64,000 nt of DNA from Acanthaster planci (taxonomy: Eukaryota; Echinodermata; Asteroidea; Valvatida; Acanthasteridae): contig NW_019091397.1 of NCBI RefSeq assembly GCF_001949145.1, positions 1,118,668 through 1,182,667 on the forward strand, read 5' to 3'. Shown one piece after another: positions 13,654 to 25,617 of the stretch (its first letter is position 1; each line of letters opens with the position of its first letter). The notes under the pieces were generated by a model that made no database searches, had not been told where the DNA came from, and was given only the letters and a program-made list of their open reading frames with translations. A program made the translations under genes and the position numbers.

Positions 13654-16600
13654 TTAAGCTGTGGTGTAGCCGTTTTCAGCTAGAGGAAGCTTCTCTTCCT
13701 TGGGAGGTGACATGTAGTAGACATTGCCAGGTTGTTGTGCCTTCAACAGAGAAAAGGAAGAAACGTATGATATTGATGACTTATTTTGAACGATAAATTC
13801 ATAAAGGTATTTAAAACCATAAGGATTATACACATGATATAACATGCAGTAAAATGCTTTCAACATCCTTCTTGAGTTATACTTCCCCGAATTCGAGTCA
13901 AACACTGTTGTAGAAATTTCACTGCCCAAACAGTTTGACTCCACTAGAGGTCGTTTGTTTGAAAAAAATGTCAAACAGGTTTAGAAAGTCGTTTATGCAT
14001 ATAGAACAAACAATCTGAATTTAATGTTTACTTACCACTGCGGGACGTTGCTGCAAGACGATTGTCTGCTTTTTGTCACTGCAACAGCATTTAAGGCAGC
14101 AGCACTGAAACAAATACAGATTTTGGAGGCGCATAAGCATGTGTCAAATCCATGGCTATAATCATTTGGCTGGATCCATTCAAGTCCATTTACAAGCTGA
14201 ATATTATCCTGTGCTTAAGCTCGGCGGATATTGAGTTGCCAAAGGTGCATGTTACTGTATTTCATTCATAAGACAGTCGTATACCGTCTACAGCGAAATA
14301 TAGCAACCTCTTAAGTGGGATTCTCGCGACAATAAGACATGTGCGTTACAACAACGCCGAATATTTTACCCAGCGCACTGAGTATTAAATGTATCGAGAT
14401 TCTTTTATAACCGGTCGCGGTTACATCAACTTCGAGGGATATTCAAAACATTACCGATTATATTCTGCCTGGATAACACAGCAAATGTTCAAAATTCAAA
14501 GGAAAATGGGTTTGAACTCACCAGGGATAGAGTGAATATCACACTGATCAGGAGAGCAACCCCAGCGGAAATTCCAGCAGCAAACCACCCATGCGCCCAG
14601 AAATGCTCTAGAAAAAAAAAAGAGCGTGCCTCGAGGAATTCCCATGAGCTTCCATCATAGGGTGCTCAAACAACAGGCTTTGTTGGTTGATGCTTCATAT
14701 AAAATTGAGGTCCTGGACATTACCGTTTTACAAACTTCACTGGGTCTTATTTTGTGTGTGGCTCAATTGCTTTGTAAGTAGGGGGCCTACTATACAAAGA
14801 GACTTCACATGAAGCCATCACAGGCTGAACATCACCCATCTTCGAACAGTACCATCCATTAAGTTTTTAAGCATTTGTATATGTATAAAAAGCTCCCACT
14901 AAGTCATCCAGTTTTAGCTAAATTTTCTTTTGAAATGATGACAGGAGAACTAAACGTCTTGGAAAAAGTGCTCAAAAGACAGCAAAACTTACCTCTCATG
15001 TAATCATCACCGCAGATATAGAAGCAGTTGGACTGTCCGTAGTAACACTGACTGCTCGAGAAGGGAAAAATTTAGATTGAATATTTAGCTCATATGTTTT
15101 TGAAAGAAATGAAAAATGAGGTTGAAAGAGAGAACTTGTATGTTTCAGTAATTGTTTACATCAGGAATTGCACTCAGTACTGTTCCCTTGTCCATATTAC
15201 ATACTTAATTTCTTTTAGAAAAGGTGTGCCTTCATAATATAAAATTAAAATCTGCAAAAAAGGATTTTACAGCCAAGAAACAAAGTAACGCACAAAGCTT
15301 ATGCACAGTGTATAAAATATACAAGCTCAGCTCATTGTCTTGGATGTCTACATTCGACAACGTTGAACCTTTGCGTCTGCCAGAACAGATGATGACGGAT
15401 TTGCTTCACTGAAAACCTGACCCTGATGGCCTAAATTTCATCCTGGGATGATAATACCAGTGAAAACTTACCAGACTCTACAGTAATCGGAACTATCATA
15501 ATACGACTCCATGTACATCTCGCCATGGCTGTACTTTGTCCCGTAGGTGCCGTAACAATCTGGAATGCACAACAGGAACTAGATGGTTGAAACATTCCGT
15601 TTACGTACCCTGCAGCTCCATATGTAAAATGCCTGTCTGTTCTGACGACTATCATTCACTCCGATAAAATGATGGAAACGTATATTACGTTTACAGTGGG
15701 TATGAAGAATAACTGACGAATCAGATATTCAGGTGGAATGGAACTTAAAATTTGTAGACCAAAAGAACAGAACGTTATGGCAAATACACATCTACAACAA
15801 ATTTCCTGCATGTGGAAAAGGAATCGTACTGTCCAAAACAAACACAAAGTGCATTTCGCTGTTGCAGGGCTACTTAGTGTAGTAAGTTCAGAAATAAATA
15901 TTCATAAGACAAATATGGCCATAGCATTTCCTTCTCTCCCTCCCAACCTTCCCCTCTCTCTTCCTGTCTTGTAATCGCAGCAGTGAAATTTATCTGTCTC
16001 TGGAACCTTTCAAAGAACTTACTGAATTGAAGTATTTTGGGAAACTTAGGAATACACTGAGACTCACCGTAATTAGCTTTCTTGCAAACGGGGCACCGTG
16101 AACCATCTACCTGCCGCCGTTTCCGATATGAGACCGGGAGATCATCGTAAATAATCCCTCCACTTTCTTCAACGCAGCACAGCTCCCCTTCCGCGCAATC
16201 ATCGGACGAGTTGCAGTGGTTCTCGCAAGTGATGCCAAAGTCGTCATACCAGTGATATTTCTCAAAATTGTTTGGACATGTGCCGTGGTGATCGCCTAAG
16301 ATATTACAACGAATGCATCAATGATACAATGTCGACTTCTGAGTTCTAAAGACAGAGGTGGATGCTAATAATAATACGTGTAAAGGCATGCAATTTTATC
16401 CAAGTTCAACCTTTACTTCACATCTCTAGAAAAAATACTTCTTATCGTTCATCGATAAAAGCTTGTGTTCAAAAGTTATCTGGTGATTTAGAATTCGTGA
16501 CTGGAGGAAAGCATGTCAATGTAATGACAATAGTAATTAAAGGTTGGTGTATCTTTCCAAGGCAGTTATTTTGAGAAGTTGGTTTTCAATTATTGGATGA

Positions 16601-19600
16601 ACTACACGCGACGGTAATGCGTAGCTTGGGCCGTTTTCCAATACTCAACTTCGTATAACAGGCAAGATATGGGACGGAAGGGTACCCCCCTTACCTGTCC
16701 AATCCCTATACACACTCTAGACTATTGTTACCTAACACATCCACCCTAGAAGTCTGGAAAGAATTACTGAGATTCCGATCAAACAATGACCAACACAAAG
16801 GCGGGGGGGGGTTCTCTCCGTCCCATGTCTCGCTTCAAATGTAACTTCGTCTCCGTCTCAGGCTACGTTCCCAAAACCAATCCCCGATTGTGGGTCTGAA
16901 GCGTTTAAATTACATTGAAATACTGTAATTTTTGGCTCTCTTACATCTTATTTGATACTTTGTGGCACTATTAAACTAAGTACTGAGATTACAGCTTTAA
17001 GGTCGGCTAGTAAAAAGAACAGTTGAAGCCTGANNNNNNNNNNNNNNNNNNNNNNNNNNNNNNNNNNNNNNNNNNNNNNNNNNNNNNNNNNNNNNNNNNN
17101 NNNNNNNNNNNNNNNNNNNNNNNNNNNNNNNNNNNNNNNNNNNNNNNNNNNNNNNNNNNNNNNNNNNNNNNNNNNNNNNNNNNNNNNNNNNNNNNNNNNN
17201 NNNNNNNNNNNNNNNNNNNNNNNNNNNNNNNNNNNNNNNNNNNNNNNNNNNNNNNNNNNNNNNNNNNNNNNNNNNNNNNNNNNNNNNNNNNNNNNNNNNN
17301 NNNNNNNNNNNNNNNNNNNNNNNNNNNNNNNNNNNNNNNNNNNNNNNNNNNNNNNNNNNNNNNNNNNNNNNNNNNNNNNNNNNNNNNNNNNNNNNNNNNN
17401 NNNNNNNNNNNNNNNNNNNNNNNNNNNNNNNNNNNNNNNNNNNNNNNNNNNNNNNNNNNNNNNNNNNNNNNNNNNNNNNNNNNNNNNNNNNNNNNNNNNN
17501 NNNNNNNNNNNNNNNNNNNNNNNNNNNNNNNNNNNNNNNNNNNNNNNNNNNNNNNNNNNNNNNNNNNNNNNNNNNNNNNNNNNNNNNNNNNNNNNNNNNN
17601 NNNNNNNNNNNNNNNNNNNNNNNNNNNNNNNNNNNNNNNNNNNNNNNNNNNNNNNNNNNNNNNNNNNNNNNNNNNNNNNNNNNNNNNNNNNNNNNNNNNT
17701 CTTGGTCTGTGTTTTCCTTCCTCCATGGTCTCATTGTGTAGTCGACTTGGGCCGTATATTACATGTAGTTTCAAAGTCAAATTCAGATTCAAATTTCTAC
17801 AATCCTCTTCGATCCGCCACCTTCGGAGACAGGTTGAGTATTAACTGTCTAAGTCTGCAGCTACATGTATTTATCTTAGCAAATTAATTAAAAGTGATAC
17901 ACTAGCCATGCAAAAAATGGTAGAGCGCGAATGGCCGACCGTGCCACAAATTGTGTCATGGTCCAACGAATCTGTTGTAAAAACAGAAAGCACAGGTGAA
18001 CTCACGGTGAGGTCTGTTGGTTGGTTTGGGCAGCGGTTGCCTAGTCGTGGTGACTGTGCTGTTGCTAAATTCCGGGAACCTGCAGACGGAACAATCCTCA
18101 CCGACGAAGCCGCGGCAGCATTTCATCTCTCCAGAGCAGTCACTGTCCCTGGAGCAATTGTGCGTGGACCAGCTACTGCAACCACGCCTAAAGGTGTAAC
18201 GGGGCGCCGGGCACTTACCATCCTTCACGGTGTCTGTCAAAAGAAAATTGAAAGGAAATGATGCAGTGCTCATTCAACTATTACAGTCCATCTGTACATT
18301 GATGCTAATTTCAAGATATAGGTGAGACTTCAGTGTTTATACTTTTTGGATCTATCCATACCGCTAATAGGGAGGATTACCATCTGCTCTCAAAATAAGC
18401 TTCTATGAAAAATTCAAGCGAGTCACTCATTTCTGTGTTTGTCCGTACAACGGACTGTGAACATCTGTCAACCTTGTCCTCATGCAAACGGTGCTGAACA
18501 GTGACGAAATGTAATTGTAATGACATTCGCTATCATGGGAGGACAGAGCCTATCTTTGTGATCTATAAAATACATTAAACAACAACGAACCTCATTATCC
18601 ACATTTCTAATTTACATTTTGGGGAAGACTTGTTAACCCCTTAATTTAAGGCCGGGATGCCCAGTAAAAGCCCAGGCCAGCAGCAGACCCACATTTAAAC
18701 CGCAGGTGCATGATGAATAGAATGTGCGTGCAGATGCACTAATCCTCACACAAAGCCGCGGCTGTTGATCTCCCGGGAAGTTGTCTTTCTAATAAAGAAA
18801 GGTCAAGGCTGTTTTGTTATCAAAAGCTCGTGCTTGAACTGAGACTGTGCATAACAGTAATGGTTTTAGTGGGGTTTTAGTCAAAGTGCGCTCACCGGTG
18901 CATATAGTCTGCAATTACAAGAATTCGCTTGTCAAAATAGACAAGTCTGTCTTCATCTTGTCATTGTTTTGCCCTTCATCAACATAATTAATAGAACATA
19001 CTTTATGCTCAGTGCTTTCCAAGAGCTTGTAATTAAAATCACGCATTTTCTATCGGTGGAATGTGAATCCACAACCTCCCGCCTGCTATGCGCTCTTTTC
19101 ACTCGACCATCGACCTGTGTCGTGGGTATGTGGCTGGGTCGAATCGATAAAGCAATGGTACATGCAGTTCTGAATACTGCAACTATTTACCACTCCTGAT
19201 GAATTTTTCACAATACCTTGTCATTCTGACAAACAGAACTATTATTTTTTTCCACTGACAATAGCTACAAGTAGTTATTGTCATAACTAAGATTTTACAC
19301 CGTTTGAAGTTCACTGTTATTGTAACAATCTTGTCTTGTGGCACAAAACCTTGTCGATATGACAAACGGAGCTTTATCAACTGACTTAGCATATCTTGTC
19401 ATTATGACCAGAACCAATACTTAGTGTACATTATAAGGATTGCAAATCATCAAGTATGTTACTTTTACTTGAAATTGACTTCTGGAATTCGAACGTTAGA
19501 ATTAGGGTTGAAGCCCCAAATTCAAAATCGTTTGTCACATGTCTTCTGAAAGGATACTTTCATAAGAAATTAAGGAAAACATCGTAGTTACAAAACAAAT

Positions 19601-19866
19601 TGCAAGATTTTTTGAAATGGAGGTTAGTTTTTTTTTTAAAAAGGGAAGGTAAATTGGACAAAGTTTAGCGGAATTACTTTTTTCATAAGATATCCTAACA
19701 TTTGCTTTAAAGATAATCACCCTGCTAATAAATGTATAAAGACAAACAGATCGTTACATGAAACACGTGTCAAATACATTGTGGAAATGTATTTTTACTT
19801 ACAAGTTTGCCCGTGTACGGCGCACACCAGAGCTATAAACACAGCCAACAGCGTAGTTCTTCCCAT
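13654..19866 (-). CDS. Gene A: single-pass membrane protein with two WAP domains and a half-VWC module
   Basis: Eight exons join with matching phases: 19866-19803, 18233-18006, 16295-16068, 15559-15472, 15051-14993, 14607-14522, 14104-14036, 13740-13654, giving 302 aa. A signal peptide (1-19, starts MGRTTLLAVF) is followed by WAP1 (27-74), an S/T/P-rich linker, WAP2 (102-170), a six-cysteine VWC half-module (175-217), a transmembrane helix (about 229-251), CCCLKCCC (252-259) and a tail ending in NGYTTA. Both WAP exons are 228 nt. WAP2 has a 26-residue loop between CC and the last two cysteines; it contains RKRR (155-158), a furin-type motif. The loop and the C-x2-C ending resemble gene C. A 666 bp gap lies in the intron between the WAP exons and could hide another WAP exon, since flanking phases are symmetric. 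The cytoplasmic cysteines suggest palmitoylation. Function unproven; extracellular protease inhibition is the family-based guess. Confidence 0.87.
16662..16833. mobile_element. MITE family 1, copy 2
   Basis: Terminal inverted repeats GCAAGATATGGGACGGAAGG at the left and, reversed, GCGAGACATGGGACGGAGAG at the right, each running into a C/G homopolymer. It shares its interior with the copy at 12943. It lies in the intron between the two WAP exons of gene A, next to the assembly gap. Confidence 0.7.
17034..17699. other. Assembly gap (666 N)
   Basis: A run of N in the gene A intron between the two WAP exons. Apparent open frames crossing it are artefacts. Confidence 0.99.
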
Positions 19867-19948
19867 TTTCTTTTACAGCCAAGTTGTGACGGTAAGTCTT
19901 TCAGAGCGACTTGTAAATGCAAATACCCGTATCCCAGCACAGCGTTTA

Positions 19949-19956
19949 CTTTTATA
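19949..19956 (-). promoter_or_regulatory. TATA box of gene A
   Basis: The minus strand reads TATAAAAG, about 85 nt upstream of the gene A start codon. With the two CRE/CCAAT modules 140-260 bp further upstream it makes a conventional TATA promoter. Confidence 0.6.
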
Positions 19957-20090
19957 TCGTCACTTGAACACCTACAAAAATACAATACCTGCAAAAGATA
20001 TATACTTCACCACCCCCCCCATGTACATTATTCATATTCCTATATGTATTGAACGTGGTGGTACAGCCAAACACTGTTTGAAGCTCTCTC

Positions 20091-20110
20091 ATTGGCTGTG
20101 ACTGACGTCA
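20091..20110 (-). promoter_or_regulatory. Composite CRE/CCAAT module, gene A proximal copy
   Basis: Plus-strand ATTGG, seven bases, then the perfect palindromic CRE TGACGTCA. It lies about 225 bp upstream of the gene A start codon and about 135 bp upstream of the TATA box. Confidence 0.65.
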
Positions 20111-20192
20111 GCGTGAACTATTCAAGTTCACCTTTTGTTATTTTGTTTACGCGGTGACAGGCAGTGTCTCGTGTTGCTTAACGGGGTTGCTC

Positions 20193-20212
20193 ATTGGTTG
20201 TTAGTGACATCA
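20193..20212 (-). promoter_or_regulatory. Composite CRE-like/CCAAT module, gene A distal copy
   Basis: Plus-strand ATTGG, seven bases, then TGACATCA, 102 bp from the proximal copy. The spacing is identical to that of the other two modules. Confidence 0.6.
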
Positions 20213-22352
20213 TAGATTTAATTAGATATCAAGCGGGCTAGTGAACATCTGTCAGTGTCACGGGTCCAGTACATGACGCTCGAAATATCGGAAACTGATT
20301 TGAATGATAAAATGGCATTAAAACAAATAAAAAGGGTGTAAAATGAAGAAATAAGTGAAAAAATTCCCTAAACTAGAAATGCAACTGGGAATTTAAACGT
20401 AAGTCCTCAATGAAGCAACGAAGGGCAATAATTTAAAACTAAATGACGGAAAGAGGTGTTCAACGCAGTGACAATGAAAGAAAGGAATTTTAAATTGCCA
20501 CCAAGATACGTGCGTAAAATAGATTCCATCTAACTGTATTCGACTCATAATACACTGCTCATCTTATCTATTTTATTTTGCATGGGGAATAAATTATTTA
20601 GGGGTACCTTGTACATGTACATGTAGTACACTTGGTCTGAAACGGCTGTGCGATTATCAATGACTCATACCCATCACTGATATGCACGTGACCTGCGCCA
20701 TTCCGTCAGGCTCACATGATGGTTGCAGCGTAAATAGCCTTCACCATGGTAACATGCAATGGTGTACTGAAGTCACAATCTTTTAATAGGCAGTTTTTAG
20801 TTATGATATTTCGAAATGGACCGCCTCTGGTTTCTTTAAGTAGATTGGAATAGCTAGCTAAAGAAAACGTCGATCGGAGTTTTCTGAGTATATCATTGTT
20901 ATGTTATTGGACAGGGATTACTCACACATTGCATACAAATCTTCTTGCTAATTTTTTTTAGTGTAAATTAAGAAGGTAACTCGTTTGTCTGTTTTTTTTA
21001 ATAGAATTTTTTCAGGCAGTTTATAAAAACAAAGCTAGGAAGAGCGGTATCCATTTTCACTTGCTTTAAGAAAAAATAAATGCTCCCCTTGATTTCATGA
21101 CCTGTGAAAGTTTTATCAAATGGGACTACCTTTCAGAGCACAAGAGGCCTCATACAGACCACTCATATTTTGCCTACAACTTGTATGGACGGCCTAAGTT
21201 TGCAGAAATATCTCCCATTGGAAGGTTTTTAATTTTACCTCAAATTTGTTCAAAATGGACATCTGTCCCATTAATACTCTATGAATTATTCTTCATCTTT
21301 GGACCGACGACCAGCCATGGGGTTTAGCAGCTGCTTACAGGAAAACACGACTGTGACGTCAACAGAGCAGACTCTATTATCTGTATTAAGAGACGGGCGT
21401 TGAATCAAGCCCCTTCAAGGGCGGATTCGGAGGTGGGGGCACGAAGGCCATGTTCCCCTTCCCAAAGCAGCCTTTTCAATGAGAGAGAGACCTGTGTCTA
21501 TATTATTTCCTTTCCTTTAGTAAGTCTGTAAAAAGCCCAAAATGTAGTTTTACTTCTCAGAAAGGCCATAAAAGGTTACTTTAAAAAAATGCCAATTTAC
21601 ATGCCCAAAATGCAATTTTTGTCACAACCAAGTGTCTCTGTGAAATCGGGGTAATCTCACAACGCACGTTCTGCCAACACTTTGAAGTTTGATTTTTGAT
21701 TTGAGGCGATAGGTACCACAATTTTTTTCACTGACCGTGCAAAAAAAATGTAACTGATTTATGGAGAATTAAAGAAAGTGCCTCGGGCTGAAACGTTTCT
21801 AAACCATGAGCGTCTATTAAGTCTATAAATCACAAAATATGAAGGGCCTGACGTTTCGATCCAAGCAGAAAAGGCATTTGTATTTTAGGTCATTGTTGTC
21901 AGCAAGCAGTTTGCAGCAGTTTTGTATTACTTATATTTGGAAGTCTATAAATCATTGATTACATGAAGAAACAGAAAACGCCCCACGTTTGAAGATTTTC
22001 GCCTCTCTGAAAGTTCAAATCAAAAACCTCTAACACAAAAACTTTGGTGTTGTTCTGAGCCTAGGGCAATTGTAGGCTTTACAGGTGCTATGTATGCATC
22101 TATGATTATTCGATTTGTGTAAAAGTAACGTCAGCAAAAATTCACACAACAAAGGTGTAGGCCTATTTACATTTTAAGTAAGAAACAGATTTTAAATGAG
22201 ACTTGTAGGTTTGCATGTTGGCCATAAACAAGGTGTTGAAAGTTTGAGGGAACACAATGGAAGCCAATCTGTTTTGTCAGATGATAAGAAACAGTTGTTT
22301 TAAGTTCACATTTCGATCAGGTGTGCTATGCTCGTCATCCGGATTCTGCTTT
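20213..22352. other. Stretch between genes A and D
   Basis: No exon on either strand fits the family; I looked for VWC, transmembrane and cysteine-tail exons on the minus strand and found none. It contains another palindromic TGACGTCA at 21354-21361 without the CCAAT partner. If gene D exons splice to those of gene A, this stretch is intron. Confidence 0.45.
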
Positions 22353-22857
22353 TCAGGACTTACGATTTGTTTTAGAGGCCGTAGTTTTAGGTGGTTTAAA
22401 TGTCGCTCGGACTGGTGGCTCAGGTGGCATGCAAACATAGCAATCGGTTATCATGATTCGCCAGGCGTTACAACATTTCTGACTGCCCGGACACTGACTG
22501 TCGTTGGAACACAGCTTCCCACCGAAAGGTGGGGGGCAGGTTTCACTCCATCGAAACTGGGGAGATGGGCATGTCCCTGGCTTTAACCCTGTGAAATAAA
22601 GAATGGAATAGTCAGAAAAATAGCGTAATTCTTTCCTAAATTAGGAACATTCCAGGTGTAGTCCTTGAGCGAAAATAGTAAGAGTGAAATTTAATTAGAA
22701 ATCGGCGAGTCCAAGTGCTGCAACTTTGCATCAACTCTGGAAATTACAAAGTAAAATTGCGTAAGTTCTTAGTTGCCTTACCATTTGCTTCCTGGGCATA
22801 TACAACGGTAATCAGGGCCGTCACTAGCAGGCCAATCACAAGCCAATTCCTCTGCAT
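22353..22857 (-). CDS. Gene D: signal peptide and one WAP domain, possibly the start of a longer gene
   Basis: Exon 1 (22857-22782) encodes a signal peptide of about 20 residues (starts MQRNWLVIGL) and ends in phase 1. Exon 2 begins at 22588 and encodes one WAP domain with eight cysteines (GTCPSPQF ... QKCCNAW ... DCYVC), then a P/T/K-rich linker. Reading on gives a stop (TGA, 22353-22355) and a 103 aa secreted protein. However, a strong donor (C|GTAAGT at 22363) sits just before that stop, in phase 1 and at the same place as the donor after WAP1 of gene A. The WAP exon may therefore splice on, for instance to 18233 of gene A in frame, making D an alternative 5' end of A. The C-x2-C ending is that of the minus-strand subfamily. 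A TATA box lies 75 nt upstream of the ATG. Confidence 0.7.
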
Positions 22858-22929
22858 CTTCCGCGTATTCTCAGGTATAACACGCGCACTGCTGTACTCA
22901 AAATGGACGAATCGACACTTCGACGGTCG

Positions 22930-22938
22930 CTTTATATA
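22930..22938 (-). promoter_or_regulatory. TATA box of gene D
   Basis: The minus strand reads TATATAAAG, about 75 nt upstream of the gene D start codon, consistent with a transcription start near 22905. The CRE/CCAAT module of genes A and C is not seen upstream. Confidence 0.6.
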
Positions 22939-25617
22939 AATCCCTGAAGTCCAGGAGTAGAGTCGAATCAAGGTTCAAGAAGTGTTTACTGCATGGTTCT
23001 GATTAACGCAAACACGAGCAATATCTCTGTCGAAACACAAAGTTGACTTCTGCTCGAACCTTTGTTTCCCATTCTAACGACAATAATGAAGTCGGCACAA
23101 AGTTCAGCCCTGCAAATTTTCCCGTGTTAAAACGATGCATGTTTTTTTAATGCTGGACCCACTGAGTTTCTAGGATAATGCCTTCCGCATGGTTTGACAC
23201 CATCATTGTGACAATTTAAAAAGAGCTCACATACGGCGTTGTGAGATAATAATACGTAATTGTGTACACCGTCTACTGATTATGCTGAAACTTGGCGGTT
23301 GAGGAATCATATACTGTAAAGATGTCGGTCAACTTTGGTTTGATATTTTGCCCAATGTAGGTAAAATATCAACTCAGCAACCTTTGGGCAAATTCTTCCC
23401 AAAATTGGGTCTATGTTTGACCAACAGTTATGAACACTGTTTTGACCAACTCTTTTTGCAGAGTTTGTCATCGTATGCGCGAGGTTGGCAAAGAGTGGCA
23501 TTCAACCCTTTCATTTAGCTGGGGAATGAGGGAACCCTGCTCGTTTATGTGTCGTTCTAGCTCTGCACGGAAGAGAACTGTTCCATTCTCAGCTTGTTTC
23601 AAAATGGCATTTCAAATTAAGTCTAGTTTCTTTTCCCACCACGGCTCCGTTCAAATTGTGCCATGCATCCACAGGAAATGTGCCCCATCGACGTGGTTTG
23701 ACTGCACAATTAGTGTGTGAGAACGAACACCAAGATTCGCTGTCCCATGTGCAACACGATACAAGTCACACAAGATGACAGGGTCATCTAAAATATTTAA
23801 AGCAGGTATTTGCCAGATAGTTTGTCCCATACTTTGTATAAAGCAATGTTTTCTTTGATTGTACATAATCCTTGCAAAGATTGTGGAATTCGTATAGCAC
23901 CCAATCCGACTACCCATATAGGTTCTTAATGCAGATGCCAAGCAGCTAGTTGAATAAAAAAAACTTTAAAACTCATGATATATAAAAAGGGGAAAGGAAT
24001 ACCATCTAACAGTAGTTTTCTATATCCTTAATACGGTAATACGAGAGTTAGTTTAAAATTTTCCCAAGTGAAACGGAGTGCCTTCTTATGTTCACATGAA
24101 GGTCGCACATCCGTATTTTTGAGGTGCGTAGGCTCGGAATCACTTCACATCCTTCGACCTTTATTTGGGTGATTGCTTTCATGCTTGTTCGTTACTGTCT
24201 CTGTGCCATTTTTCCTTGATAAAGATTCTGCCAGGATCAAAACGACAAGTCCTCTAACTTCCAGATTTCCAGATTTCAGAATTCAGTGTTTACACAGGGG
24301 CCTATTACGATTCTAAACAAAATCATAGTCAAAGTCTTTTTATTAGCTGTCATTGCAGTTTTTAAATTTGAAATGATAGAATCTTTCATTGCAGGCACTC
24401 TGACGATAAAAAAGCCAACTGGGGAAAACACAAGAAATAAAAGCAATTAAATACTGAATATCACACATACCCAAAAGATAATTTCAAAACCTTAGAAATA
24501 ACTTTAAATATTTTAATTACTTTAGCAAAACCTGAGAAAGCACACGGTAAACGCGACGAGTATAAAGGGACAACTCCCGATCAGTTCACAGAACTCTTGG
24601 GTAGTTATTCAGAATACCCGAGATCGTATGCAGCTGGCCCATGTGGAAAATACTGAGGAACGCTTATCGTAGAATACAGACAAAAAGGTTGATCCACGAG
24701 TTTTGTCCACGTCCACGAGTGCACGGCGTCAATCCCCTATCATTACAGAAAGATATTTTGGGGTGACATGAAAAAGGGTCATTCTATAAATTTGGGGTCC
24801 GACGTGTGACATTTTCCTGTCTCTATTAAATCTGACCTGTGTTATTTGACAAGGGATATATCGCTGAAATTAACTTCAAACTATTTCATTCGTTTGGCAG
24901 GCAGGCCCTATTTGCATCCCTGCTTACATAATTACAAAATCATACGCCAGATGTAATAAGGACAGGAAATTTGGACTCCAAATTTACAGATAGATCAATA
25001 AAGCGGGCAAGAAAGCTGAACTCAAGCCCGAAATTTGGGGTAGGCTTCAAATGAAAGATGATGTCAATGAAGGTAATCATACTGACGATGGATATTATGT
25101 GTCGTAGTATTATTGCGGTATGCCGATTGACTGCACAGTTTGTGGGCATTACGTCATAAAATGAATTACATATTCTAAATTTCTTCTTGTTTCTTGGTTC
25201 TTCTTGGTTGAATAACCTACAAACTGGAACAAACCCTAAAACTTCTAAAATGTAGATGCGAGTCGCATCTTCCCTTGTGCATAATTTAATTCGAGTGAAA
25301 GGTTACCACGATGATGCATACTAATTTACGGCCGGTACAAATGGCTTGGAATGTCCAACCAGCAAATTGGTTTCGCCAAAGTGTGCTGGTAGGTTGTTGC
25401 TGATGATAATTGAGGTCTGGCATAAATAACACAGCGACAATGTGTATGCCTGCACTGCCGTGGAAGCGAAGCAGCTGTTCCAACCGACGTAATCTCGATC
25501 TTCTGATAACAATACAACAAAATTGTCCGACTTCACCCCACTATTTCAGACACTGTTGTTACGTGCAAAACAAGCCGATTCCTCTTTGTGGCCTCATTTG
25601 TCCACGCATCTAGGAGA
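22939..25617. other. Divergent intergenic stretch between gene D and gene 1
   Basis: It separates two genes of the same family transcribed away from each other. No exon is recognised. A TATAAA at 24562 on the plus strand lies about 1 kb upstream of the gene 1 start and could belong to a promoter only if gene 1 has a non-coding first exon, which I cannot show. Confidence 0.5.

Noticed and set aside
17023-17844. Long frames crossing the N run
   Set aside because: Artefact of translating N; the same holds for 39206-39703.
23651-23941. 96-codon minus-strand frame between gene D and gene 1
   Set aside because: Resembles no family I know, is overlapped by a plus-strand frame, and lacks splice or promoter signals.
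24562-24567. TATAAA as a promoter of gene 1
   Set aside because: More than 1 kb from the start codon, and no non-coding first exon is visible.
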